A stretch of DNA of 13,662 bases from an uncultured Hungatella sp. GTDB taxonomy: Bacteria; Bacillota; Clostridia; Lachnospirales; Lachnospiraceae. The notes beneath the pieces were generated by a model. The model was not told where the DNA came from, did no database searches, and was given only the letters and a program-made list of their open reading frames with translations. The stretch lies in NCBI GenBank assembly GCA_910588505.1, contig CAJUPQ010000090.1, positions 1-13,662 of the forward strand, given 5' to 3'. Within the stretch, counting starts at the first letter, position 1. Each line of letters opens with the position of its first letter. The position numbers and the translations under genes were made by a program. Shown in pieces: positions 1 to 6,889 of this stretch.

Positions 1-22
1 AGCGATTTTCATGGCCGGATGC

Positions 23-61
23 GTAACAGTTCAAGGGTTATCTGAACTGTTACAACTTTTT
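23..61 (+). repeat. Perfect 11-bp inverted repeat followed by a T-run
   Basis: The arms GTAACAGTTCA (23-33) and TGAACTGTTAC (43-53) are exact reverse complements around a 9-base loop, and five T residues follow at 57-61. It could be a weak terminator of a gene left of the window (the stem is only 4/11 G+C), an operator, or a copy of a dispersed intergenic repeat. A 10/11 match to the left arm recurs at 13609-13619. Confidence 0.5.
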
Positions 62-91
62 CGAGCTTGGCTTCACAAGACCGATAGTTTT

Positions 92-125
92 ACCGCCGCC
101 TGCCAGGCGGAAGCGGTTGCTTTTT
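92..125 (+). terminator. Probable intrinsic terminator of an upstream gene outside the window
   Basis: A G+C-rich hairpin pairs 96-101 (CCGCCT) with 105-110 (AGGCGG). It is extended by ACCG (92-95) pairing with CGGT (114-117) across a 3-base bulge, and five T residues follow at 121-125. The gene it would end lies left of base 1 and is not visible. Confidence 0.5.
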
Positions 126-145
126 ACCCCCCTTTTTGCTAGAAT
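117..145 (+). promoter_or_regulatory. Sigma-A-type promoter with extended -10
   Basis: A -35-like TTGCTT (117-122) is followed after 17 bases by TAGAAT (140-145), which is preceded by TGC to give an extended -10. Transcription would start near 152, about 30 bases before the GTG start at 182. The -35 overlaps the T-run of the preceding hairpin. This is a consensus match only. Confidence 0.5.
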
Positions 146-181
146 AGAACAAGACTTGTTTCCCCGGGAGGTGAAGGCGCT

Positions 182-1096
182 GTGGCAGGACAAAAGAGGG
201 CGGCCAGAGAGAGAAGGCAGAGTAGAGAGATAATGAGGATATTAAAGTTTGGGGCGATACCGCTGATCGTTATCCTGCTGATCGCGGTGATCATAGCTGC
301 GGACCGTGGCGGTAAGAAGGAAGAGAGTGATCCTCTTTCCTGGGCTGAGTCGCCGGAGGCGGGAGCACCGGGGGATACGGACGGGGCTAACGCCGGTCTG
401 GAAGACGGAATTTACGGAGAATCGGGGACTGTGGATGGGGAGGCCCATGGAGACGGCCAGGGCGAGGCAGAACCTGCCGGAGGTCAGGGGCAGGGGCAGG
501 AGCAGAACCAGGACCAGAACCAGGACCAGGAGGCAGAGGGGCCGCCGGAGGAGTCAGCAGAGACTCTGGATGCGTCCGCGCAGCCTCTGCAGCAGGATGC
601 TCTGCTGGAGCTGACAGGGCTGGTGCGGCTTTATTGTGAGGCAAAGACGGAATGCGACCCGGATCTTCTGGCGCAGGTCTTCGGGATCAGGGACTGGACG
701 GAAGAGAGAAAAGAACAGGAGAGGGCAAAGATGGAGCTGGTGAAGGCCAGCGTGAAAAGTTATGAGAATATATCCTGCTATTCGGTTCAGGGGCCGGGGG
801 AGGACTCCTATGTGATCTTTCCTTACTATGAGATACGCTACCGGGCGACAGAAACTTTGGTTCCTGCCATCAGCTGGGCCTATGTGAAAAAGGATGAAAG
901 CGGACAGTACTATATGGTTTCCGAGACAGACGAAGACGCCAAAGAGTACATCCGCAAGGTAGGGGAAAAGCCGGAGGTGAAGGCGGTTATGGCCCAGGTT
1001 CAGGCAAAACAGCAGGAGGCTATTGGCTCGGATGAAGCCTTGCAGAAGATTTACGGAGGCTCCCAGGAGTCGGAAGTGATCATCAAAGGGCAGTAA
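182..1096 (+). CDS. Single-pass membrane protein of unknown function
   Basis: I do not recognise this 304-residue protein. It starts with GTG, seven bases after a strong GGAGGTGA ribosome binding site (167-174). The N-terminus is very basic (residues 2-19), then one hydrophobic segment spans about 21-40. That predicts a short cytoplasmic tail and an extracytoplasmic body (N-in anchor). Residues 42-138 are low-complexity: acidic, Gly/Pro/Gln-rich, with a QNQD tandem at about 108-115, and look like a disordered wall-spanning linker. Residues 140-275 look folded, with an N-terminal helical part (LTGLVRLYCEAK) and then alternating hydrophobic strand-like stretches (SYVIFPYYEIRYRAT, PAISWAYVKKD, GQYYMVSE). 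This arrangement resembles small NTF2-like or wall-associated domains in Lachnospiraceae, but that is only an impression. It has its own promoter and is separated from queA by 168 bases, so it may be a single-gene unit. Confidence 0.75.
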   Translation: MAGQKRAARERRQSREIMRILKFGAIPLIVILLIAVIIAADRGGKKEESDPLSWAESPEAGAPGDTDGANAGLEDGIYGESGTVDGEAHGDGQGEAEPAGGQGQGQEQNQDQNQDQEAEGPPEESAETLDASAQPLQQDALLELTGLVRLYCEAKTECDPDLLAQVFGIRDWTEERKEQERAKMELVKASVKSYENISCYSVQGPGEDSYVIFPYYEIRYRATETLVPAISWAYVKKDESGQYYMVSETDEDAKEYIRKVGEKPEVKAVMAQVQAKQQEAIGSDEALQKIYGGSQESEVIIKGQ

Positions 1097-1109
1097 AACC
1101 TGAAATTTC

Positions 1110-1146
1110 CGGACCGCCGCAGACTTTCAGGGAATGGAGCGGTCCG
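1110..1146 (+). repeat. 8-bp inverted repeat downstream of the membrane protein gene
   Basis: CGGACCGC (1110-1117) is the exact reverse complement of GCGGTCCG (1139-1146), with a 21-base loop. No T-run follows, so it is not a canonical intrinsic terminator. It may be an RNA stabilising or pausing hairpin, and transcription may read through to queA. Confidence 0.35.
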
Positions 1147-1153
1147 CGGCAGA

Positions 1154-1189
1154 GACATAGACAAGGACATAGACAAGGACATAGACAAA
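1154..1189 (+). repeat. Three tandem copies of a 12-bp unit
   Basis: GACATAGACAAG occurs three times head to tail (1154-1165, 1166-1177, 1178-1189). Only the last base of the third copy differs (A for G), and a fourth copy begins with GACA. It sits in the spacer before queA. Near-identity of the units suggests recent expansion by slippage. No function is evident. Confidence 0.85.
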
Positions 1190-1264
1190 GACAGTGGTTC
1201 CAGGCTCTGCGGAGTCATTTATTGAAAATAGAGAAATCGTGTGGAAAGAGGAACAGAGAACAAG

Positions 1265-2290
1265 ATGAATGTATCAGATTTTAATTTTGAACTGCCCCAG
1301 GAGTTGATCGCCCAGGATCCTTTGGAGGAGCGGTCGTCCTCCAGGCTGCTGGTGCTGCATAAAAATACAGGGGAAACAGAGCACAGAAGTTTCAGGGATT
1401 TAAAATCCTATCTGCAAAAAGGCGATTGTCTGGTGATCAATGACACCAAGGTGATCCCTGCCCGTCTGTACGGCGTGAGGGAGGAGACGGGGGCGAAGAT
1501 TGAGGTCCTTCTTTTAAAGCGCAGGGAAGGGGACGTGTGGGAGACTCTGGTGAAACCGGGGAAAAAGGCCAGGCCAGGTACAAGGCTCTCTTTTGGAGAC
1601 GGACTCTTAAAGGGGACTGTCACGGATGTGGCGGAGGAGGGGAACCGGCTGATACGGTTTTTCTATGAAGGGATCTTTGAGGAGATCCTGGACCGGCTGG
1701 GACAGATGCCGCTGCCGCCATACATCACCCATGAGCTGAAGGATAAAAACCGCTATCAGACGGTCTACGCAAAACATGACGGCTCCGCGGCGGCTCCTAC
1801 GGCGGGACTTCATTTTACAGAGGAGTTGTTGGAGGAGATCAGGGACATGGGGGTGGAGATCGCCCATGTGACCCTCCATGTGGGGCTGGGAACATTTCGT
1901 CCGGTAAAAGTTGAGAATATCCTGGATCATCATATGCACTCGGAGTTTTATATGGTGGAAGAGGAAGAGGCCAAGAAGGTTAACAGGGCCAAGAGGGAGG
2001 GAGGCCGGGTGATCTGTGTTGGGACCACCAGCTGCCGGACTCTGGAGTCGGCCACGGGGGAGGATGGGATCCTGAAAGCAGGCAGCGGGTGGACGGATAT
2101 CTTCATTTATCCGGGGTATCGGTTTAAGATCCTTGATTGTCTGGTGACTAATTTTCATTTGCCGGAGTCTACTCTGGTGATGTTGGTCTGCGCGCTGGCG
2201 GGAAGGGAGCAGGTGCTGGGGGCTTATGAGGAGGCCATAAAAGAGCGATACCGCTTTTTTAGCTTTGGGGACGCCATGTTTATCTGTTAG
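1265..2290 (+). CDS. queA: S-adenosylmethionine:tRNA ribosyltransferase-isomerase (QueA)
   Basis: QueA moves the ribosyl part of S-adenosylmethionine onto 7-aminomethyl-7-deazaguanine at tRNA position 34, giving epoxyqueuosine in the queuosine pathway; it is cytoplasmic. The 341-residue protein has the family signatures VINDTKVIPARLYG (57-70), APTAGLHFT (177-185), a THVTLHVGLGTF-like stretch (here AHVTLHVGLGTF) and, near the C-terminus, TNFHLPESTLVMLVCALAG. The length is normal. I start it at ATG 1265 because the protein then begins MNVSDFNFELPQELIAQ, matching family N-termini. An in-frame GTG at 1241 would add eight residues but has no ribosome binding site. The site used is probably GAGG (1248-1251), which is rather far from the ATG. 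No tgt or queG is nearby. A 68-base gap leads to rluF on the same strand. Confidence 0.95.
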   Translation: MNVSDFNFELPQELIAQDPLEERSSSRLLVLHKNTGETEHRSFRDLKSYLQKGDCLVINDTKVIPARLYGVREETGAKIEVLLLKRREGDVWETLVKPGKKARPGTRLSFGDGLLKGTVTDVAEEGNRLIRFFYEGIFEEILDRLGQMPLPPYITHELKDKNRYQTVYAKHDGSAAAPTAGLHFTEELLEEIRDMGVEIAHVTLHVGLGTFRPVKVENILDHHMHSEFYMVEEEEAKKVNRAKREGGRVICVGTTSCRTLESATGEDGILKAGSGWTDIFIYPGYRFKILDCLVTNFHLPESTLVMLVCALAGREQVLGAYEEAIKERYRFFSFGDAMFIC

Positions 2291-2358
2291 ATCCAAACAG
2301 GGCGGCATTAGATCAGATCAGTGGATTCAAAAAAAGGATCAACAGGAGAGCAGAGGAC

Positions 2359-3093
2359 ATGGAAGAGATCCGTCTAAATAAATATTTAAGTGAGATGGGC
2401 CTTTGTTCCCGCAGGGAGGCAGACCGCCTCATTGAGTCGGGAAAAGTGATGGTGGACGGCGCGCCGGCAGTTATGGGCATGAAGATACGGGAAGGTCAGG
2501 CAGTGGTCTTAAATGGGAAGCCGGTGGCAGGGACTTTTGGACCAAAGCCGGTGCTTTTGGCGGTGAATAAGCCCAAAGGCGTGGTGTGTACCACATCTGA
2601 CAAGGACCGGGCTCTGAACATCGTGGAGATGGTCGGGTATCCGGAGCGGGTGTATCCGGTAGGGCGGCTGGACAAGGATTCGGAGGGGCTTATCTTTCTG
2701 ACCAACCAGGGCGATCTGGTGAACCGGATCATGCGGGGAGCCAATGGTCATGAAAAAGAGTATGTGGTCCAGGTTAACAAGCCGGTGACCGAAGAGTTTG
2801 TGAAAACGATGGAGACAGGCATCTGGCTTAAAGAACTGAATGTGACTACAAAACCGTGCAGGATCACGGTGACAGGGAAGCAGGAGTTTCACATCATTTT
2901 GACCCAGGGACTGAACCGGCAGATCCGGCGGATGTGTGACACATGTGGTTACAGCGTCAGGAGTCTTGTTCGCATCCGTATTATGAATGTGCATTTGGGC
3001 AATTTAAAGACAGGAACCTTTCGGAAGGTGACAAGGCGGGAGTATGAGACGCTGACAGAGATGCTGGAGAATGGCAGGAATTTCAATAGTTAA
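2359..3093 (+). CDS. rluF: 23S rRNA pseudouridine synthase, RluF type
   Basis: A pseudouridine synthase of the RsuA/RluB/E/F family. The closest match from memory is E. coli RluF, which modifies U2604 of 23S rRNA. An S4 RNA-binding domain comes first (about 3-60: RLNKYLSEMGLCSRREADRL), then the catalytic domain with Asp105 in GRLDKDSEGLIFLTNQGDLV. RluF-like stretches follow: GHEKEYVVQVNKPVTEEFV, then LTQGLNRQIRRMCDTCGY and IRIMNVHLGNL. At 244 residues it lacks the long basic C-terminal tail of the E. coli protein (about 290). AGGAG (2344-2348) lies 10 bases before the ATG. The stop is 17 bases before ligA, so co-transcription is likely. Substrate position is inferred from similarity; other RsuA-family members are the alternative. 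Confidence 0.88.
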   Translation: MEEIRLNKYLSEMGLCSRREADRLIESGKVMVDGAPAVMGMKIREGQAVVLNGKPVAGTFGPKPVLLAVNKPKGVVCTTSDKDRALNIVEMVGYPERVYPVGRLDKDSEGLIFLTNQGDLVNRIMRGANGHEKEYVVQVNKPVTEEFVKTMETGIWLKELNVTTKPCRITVTGKQEFHIILTQGLNRQIRRMCDTCGYSVRSLVRIRIMNVHLGNLKTGTFRKVTRREYETLTEMLENGRNFNS

Positions 3094-3110
3094 AAGAAAC
3101 GGGGACTGAT

Positions 3111-5120
3111 ATGGATCGGAAATTAGAAAAAACCGATGAGGCAAAAAGGGAAAACAGGCTGGAGCGGATGAGAGAGCTGACCGCCACACTGTCAAAGGCA
3201 GCAAGAGTGTATTATCAGGAGAGCGGCGAGATCATGAGCAATCTGGAATATGACAGGCTCTATGACGAGCTGCTGGCCCTGGAGAAGGAGACCGGGGTTG
3301 TGCTGTCGGGGAGTCCCACCCAGAAGGTGGGGTATGAAGTCTTAAGCGATCTTCCCAAGGAGGCGCATCCCACGGCCATGCTATCTCTGGACAAGACCAA
3401 GGAGGTGGCAGCCCTTGAGGAGTGGCTGGGGGATCAGGCGGGGCTTTTGTCCTGGAAGCTGGACGGCCTTACCATTGTGCTGACTTATGAGGGGGGAAGC
3501 CTTACAAAGGCCGTCACCAGAGGAAACGGCGAGATCGGGGAGGTGATCACCAACAATGCCAGGGTGTTTGAAAATGTTCCCTTAAAGATCGGTTTTCAGG
3601 GGACGCTTACGCTGCGGGGGGAGGCTGTGATCCGGTATTCTGATTTTGAGAACATGAACCGGGAGATTGATGAAGCGCAGGAAAAGTATAAGAATCCGAG
3701 AAATCTGTGCGCCGGCTCTGTGCGGCAGCTGAACAATGAGATCACGGCGAAGCGCCATGTGAATTTTATGGCTTTTGCCCTGGTGCAGGCAGACGGCGTG
3801 GATTTTGAAAACTCCAGGACCAGGCAGTTTCAGTGGCTGGAGTCTTTGGGGTTTGGGGTAGTGGAGCACCGGCATGTGACCAGGGAGAATGTGGCGGAGA
3901 CGGTGGCGTATTTCGCGGAGGCTGTGAAGGAGTATGATATTCCCTCTGACGGCCTGGTGCTTACCTTTGAGGATATTGCCTACGGGGAGTCTCTGGGGAG
4001 AACAGCCAAATTTCCCAGGAATTCCATTGCGTTTAAGTGGGAGGACGAGATCCGGGAGACCACGCTGTCTTATATTGAATGGAGTCCGTCCAGAACCGGG
4101 CTTATCAACCCGGTGGCGGTGTTTGAGCCGGTGGAGTTGGAAGGTACTACGGTAAGCCGGGCCAGCGTCCACAATATCAGCATTATGGAAGCTCTGGAGC
4201 TGGGAGCGGGGGATGCCATCACTGTGTACAAGGCTAACATGATCATTCCCCAGATCGCGGACAATCTCACCAGAAGCGGAGTGAAGGATATTCCGAAGAT
4301 CTGCCCGGTGTGCGGAGGGGATACCCAGATTCGCCAGGTCAATGACGTGAAGGTCTTGTTCTGCGTAAACCCTCAGTGTCAGGCGAAAAAGATCAAAAGC
4401 TTTACCCTGTTTGTCAGCAGGGATGCTCTGAATATTGACGGTCTTTCGGAGGCTACCCTTGAAAAATTTATTGCCGCGGGATTTATCAAAGAATTTGCGG
4501 ATATTTTCCATTTGGATGAACACAAAGAGGCGATCATTTCCATGGAGGGGTTTGGCCAGAGGTCTTATGAAAAGCTGATCCAGGCCATTGAGGACAGAAG
4601 GCATACCAACCTGATACGGGTGGTGTACGGGCTGGGAGTGGCAGGGATCGGGCTGGCCAACGCCCGGATGCTGTGCCGCCACTTTAAGTACGATTTTGAC
4701 GCCATGCGGGAGGCGGACAGCGAAACCCTGACAGAGGTGGACGGTATTGGCCAGGTATTGGCGGACGCCTGGCGCGAATATTTTGCGGATCCCGAAAACC
4801 AGAAGATGGTGGACCGGCTTTTGGAGCAGCTGACCTTAGAGCCTGTGGAGGAAGAAGAAGAGACCGGGGAATTTGCGGGGATGACCTTTGTGGTCACCGG
4901 GTCGGTAAACCATTTTAAAAACCGGAAAGAACTGCAGGCCCTTATTGAATCCAAAGGGGGAAAGGCGACAGGCTCCGTCACCGGCAAGACCACCTATCTG
5001 ATCAATAATGATGTTACATCCGCGTCCTCGAAAAACAAGAAGGCCAGGGAATTGGGGATACCGATTTTGTCGGAGGAAGATTTCTTAAAGCTTTTGGAAG
5101 GAGAGTACCATGCCCATTAA
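3111..5120 (+). CDS. ligA: NAD+-dependent DNA ligase LigA, divergent
   Basis: Seals nicks in duplex DNA in replication and repair, using NAD+. The 669-residue protein is full length. Domain Ia is at about 20-80 (YYQESGEIMSNLEYDRLYDEL). The adenylation domain carries catalytic Lys116 in WKLDGLTIVLTY, then RGNGEIGE, LTLRGEAV, NPRNLCAGSVRQLN and FKW. The OB part is SPSRTGLINPVAVFEPVELEG. The zinc finger has Cys398, Cys401, Cys418 and Cys423. Helix-hairpin-helix repeats (GLGVAGIGLANA, VDGIGQVLADAW) follow, and a BRCT domain spans about 588-665. Against E. coli LigA, several conserved positions differ: the motif IV DGVVIK lysine is Thr285 here, Asp32 aligns with Asn44, and NPRNAAAGSLRQL reads NPRNLCAGSVRQL. 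As I recall, the same divergence is usual in Lachnospiraceae, so this is probably the main ligase rather than a spare copy. GGGGA (3101-3105) precedes the ATG by five bases. Confidence 0.95.
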   Translation: MDRKLEKTDEAKRENRLERMRELTATLSKAARVYYQESGEIMSNLEYDRLYDELLALEKETGVVLSGSPTQKVGYEVLSDLPKEAHPTAMLSLDKTKEVAALEEWLGDQAGLLSWKLDGLTIVLTYEGGSLTKAVTRGNGEIGEVITNNARVFENVPLKIGFQGTLTLRGEAVIRYSDFENMNREIDEAQEKYKNPRNLCAGSVRQLNNEITAKRHVNFMAFALVQADGVDFENSRTRQFQWLESLGFGVVEHRHVTRENVAETVAYFAEAVKEYDIPSDGLVLTFEDIAYGESLGRTAKFPRNSIAFKWEDEIRETTLSYIEWSPSRTGLINPVAVFEPVELEGTTVSRASVHNISIMEALELGAGDAITVYKANMIIPQIADNLTRSGVKDIPKICPVCGGDTQIRQVNDVKVLFCVNPQCQAKKIKSFTLFVSRDALNIDGLSEATLEKFIAAGFIKEFADIFHLDEHKEAIISMEGFGQRSYEKLIQAIEDRRHTNLIRVVYGLGVAGIGLANARMLCRHFKYDFDAMREADSETLTEVDGIGQVLADAWREYFADPENQKMVDRLLEQLTLEPVEEEEETGEFAGMTFVVTGSVNHFKNRKELQALIESKGGKATGSVTGKTTYLINNDVTSASSKNKKARELGIPILSEEDFLKLLEGEYHAH

Positions 5121-6030
5121 AATTCAAAAGGGTCTGCCTGCCAAGGCCGTGCTGGAGTCGGAAAATATCTTTGTCATGGATGAGGAGCGGGCTATGAGCC
5201 AGGATATCCGTCCTCTGGAGATCCTGATCCTGAATCTGATGCCTGTAAAGGAGGAGACGGAGACCCAGCTTTTGCGGGCATTGTCCAATACGCCCCTGCA
5301 GATCGACTGTTCCTTTTTGATGCTCAGTACCCACAAGTCCAAGAATACGTCGGCCAGCCATCTTAACAAGTTTTATGTGCCGTTTTCGGAGATCCGACAC
5401 AAGAAGTATGACGGGATGATCATCACAGGTGCTCCGGTGGAGATGATGGAGTTTGAGCAGGTCAATTACTGGCAGGAGCTGACCATGATCATGGAGTGGA
5501 CCAAATCCCATGTTACTTCCACCCTCCACATCTGCTGGGGGGCTCAGGCGGGGCTGTACTATCACTATGGGATTCCCAAGTACCAAAGGGACAAGAAGCT
5601 TTCCGGAATCTACAGCCACCGGATTCTGGACGGGAAGGTGCCTCTGGTGCGTGGGATGGATGATTTTATCATGGCGCCTCATTCCCGGCATACAGAGGTC
5701 AGGAAAAAGGACGTGGCAAAGCACAAGGATCTGCAGATTCTGGCTGAGTCCCGGGAGGCGGGGCTGTTTCTCATCATGAGGCGGGATGGCAGCCAGATCT
5801 TTATTCAGGGACATCCGGAGTATGACCGCATGACTTTGAGCAATGAGTACCACAGGGATGTTGCCAAAGGGCTTAACCCGGAGATTCCGTGCAATTATTT
5901 TGAGGGAAATGATCCGTTTTCCATGCCGGTCCTGTGCTGGAGAAATATGGCCACCACCCTTTACAGCAACTGGCTGAACTTCTATGTGTACCAGGAGACG
6001 CCCTATGATCTGTATGGGGCGGGTGAATAG
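5110..6030 (+). CDS. metA: Homoserine O-acetyltransferase, MetA/MetAA family
   Basis: Acylates the hydroxyl of L-homoserine, the first committed step of methionine synthesis, in the cytoplasm. The 306-residue protein shows the family's glutamine-amidotransferase-like fold and catalytic residues: Cys142 in HICWGAQAG, and His235 and Glu237 in IQGHPEYDR. Residue 111 is Glu (TGAPVEMMEFEQV). In characterised MetA proteins Glu at this position goes with acetyl-CoA use and Gly (E. coli) with succinyl-CoA, so I infer acetyl transfer. The gene overlaps the end of ligA by 11 bases; its ribosome binding site AAGGAG (5098-5103) lies inside the ligA coding sequence, six bases before the ATG, so translation is probably coupled. 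No SAM riboswitch or T-box can precede it given this overlap, so methionine control, if any, is not visible here. Confidence 0.95.
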   Translation: MPIKIQKGLPAKAVLESENIFVMDEERAMSQDIRPLEILILNLMPVKEETETQLLRALSNTPLQIDCSFLMLSTHKSKNTSASHLNKFYVPFSEIRHKKYDGMIITGAPVEMMEFEQVNYWQELTMIMEWTKSHVTSTLHICWGAQAGLYYHYGIPKYQRDKKLSGIYSHRILDGKVPLVRGMDDFIMAPHSRHTEVRKKDVAKHKDLQILAESREAGLFLIMRRDGSQIFIQGHPEYDRMTLSNEYHRDVAKGLNPEIPCNYFEGNDPFSMPVLCWRNMATTLYSNWLNFYVYQETPYDLYGAGE

Positions 6031-6041
6031 ACAGGCTGACA

Positions 6042-6057
6042 GATCGTCAAATATTTT
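6042..6057 (+). terminator. Weak candidate terminator after metA
   Basis: TGAC and GTCA around a 5-base loop are followed by AAATATTTTT. The stem is only four base pairs, so termination here is uncertain; read-through into the next gene is possible. Confidence 0.2.
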
Positions 6058-6070
6058 TAAGAATAATTTC

Positions 6071-6121
6071 ACAAAAAGAACCAGAAATATTTACCCTTTT
6101 TGTCCTGGCGTGTGGTAAGAT
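6071..6121 (+). promoter_or_regulatory. Candidate promoter with an overlapping inverted repeat
   Basis: TAAGAT (6116-6121) preceded by TGG gives an extended -10. The only -35-like sequence, TTTACC (6090-6095), is 20 bases upstream, longer than ideal. A perfect 8-bp inverted repeat, ACAAAAAG (6071-6078) with CTTTTTGT (6096-6103), overlaps the -35 area and could be an operator or chance in an A/T-rich stretch. Confidence 0.4.
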
Positions 6122-6163
6122 ACAGATGTTGGAAGAGAAGATGGAAAAAGGAGGATGAGAGGA

Positions 6164-6871
6164 TTGAGAAGAGGTTGGAAGCAGGCAGTAGCTGTTGCTG
6201 CACTGATCCTTGGAGTGGGAACGGCGTTTCCGGCGGCAGCGGCTCCCGGGGATCTGGGGAGCGGCTTTCCCTATATAAGAGACTATGAGTTGAGTATCAA
6301 CGACGTGGGGTGGGACGGAGATACGGGGTACGCCCAGTGGACCGAGGCGGAGGACGCCCACCGCTATGAGGTGAAGGTGTACCGGGGAAAGAATCTCCTG
6401 ACAAAATCTCCTCTCTACGCCACCATGTTGTACTATGACCTGGGAGAGTTTATTACCCAAAAGGGGACTTACACGTTCCAGGTGCGGGCCGTGTACAGCA
6501 ATACCCACAGAGGAGAGTGGACAGAGTCCGACGAGTGGGAGGTGGACGAGGAGACTGCCAAGAAGTTTCGGGACTACACAGGAAGGAACGCAGGTTCCCA
6601 GGACGGGGACAACGCGGGAGAGTGGGTCAAGGAAGGCAGCAAATGGTGGTACCGTAACCGGGACGGCAGCTATACCACGGAAAACTGGCAGTACATTGAT
6701 AATAAATGGTACTATTTTGACAGCCAGGGATACATGGTCACAGGATGGGTGAACTGGAAAGATCACAGCTATTATTGCGGCAAGGACGGGGCCATGTGGG
6801 CAAGCTGCTGGACGCCTGACGGGTATTATGTGGACGGCGACGGCATGTGGGTGTCAGGCTACCATAAATAA
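6164..6871 (+). CDS. Secreted protein with fibronectin-III-like domain and choline-binding-type wall repeats
   Basis: Numbered from this TTG start, the 235-residue product has a basic N-terminus and hydrophobic core ending in AFPAAAA at about residue 27, a clear Sec signal peptide. Residues about 43-128 form a beta-rich, fibronectin-III-like domain (YAQWTEAEDAHRYEVKVYRG, GTYTFQVRAVYSN). The tail from about 153 holds roughly four aromatic repeats of the choline/cell-wall-binding type (KWWYRNRDGSYTTENW, KWYYFDSQGYMVTGWV, SYYCGKDGAMWASCW, GYYVDGDGMWV), with two cysteines in the third. No catalytic domain is seen, so it is probably a surface adhesin or wall-organising protein. Start choice: AAAGGAGG (6147-6154) directly abuts the ATG at 6155, leaving no spacing, whereas it is nine bases before the in-frame TTG at 6164, so TTG is preferred. 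ATG 6155 would add three residues. Confidence 0.85.
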   Translation: MRRGWKQAVAVAALILGVGTAFPAAAAPGDLGSGFPYIRDYELSINDVGWDGDTGYAQWTEAEDAHRYEVKVYRGKNLLTKSPLYATMLYYDLGEFITQKGTYTFQVRAVYSNTHRGEWTESDEWEVDEETAKKFRDYTGRNAGSQDGDNAGEWVKEGSKWWYRNRDGSYTTENWQYIDNKWYYFDSQGYMVTGWVNWKDHSYYCGKDGAMWASCWTPDGYYVDGDGMWVSGYHK

Positions 6872-6889
6872 AGAGGAAAGGTTTGGATC

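Noticed and set aside
1241..1264. Upstream GTG start for QueA
   Set aside because: No ribosome binding site upstream, and the eight added residues do not fit the family N-terminus.
3582..4682. Minus-strand open frame of 366 codons
   Set aside because: Antisense shadow of ligA: His/Pro/Arg/Leu-rich translation, no ribosome binding site or family features seen.
6031..6154. SAM riboswitch or T-box near metA
   Set aside because: The spacer follows metA rather than precedes it, and no conserved riboswitch stems or T-box sequence are seen.
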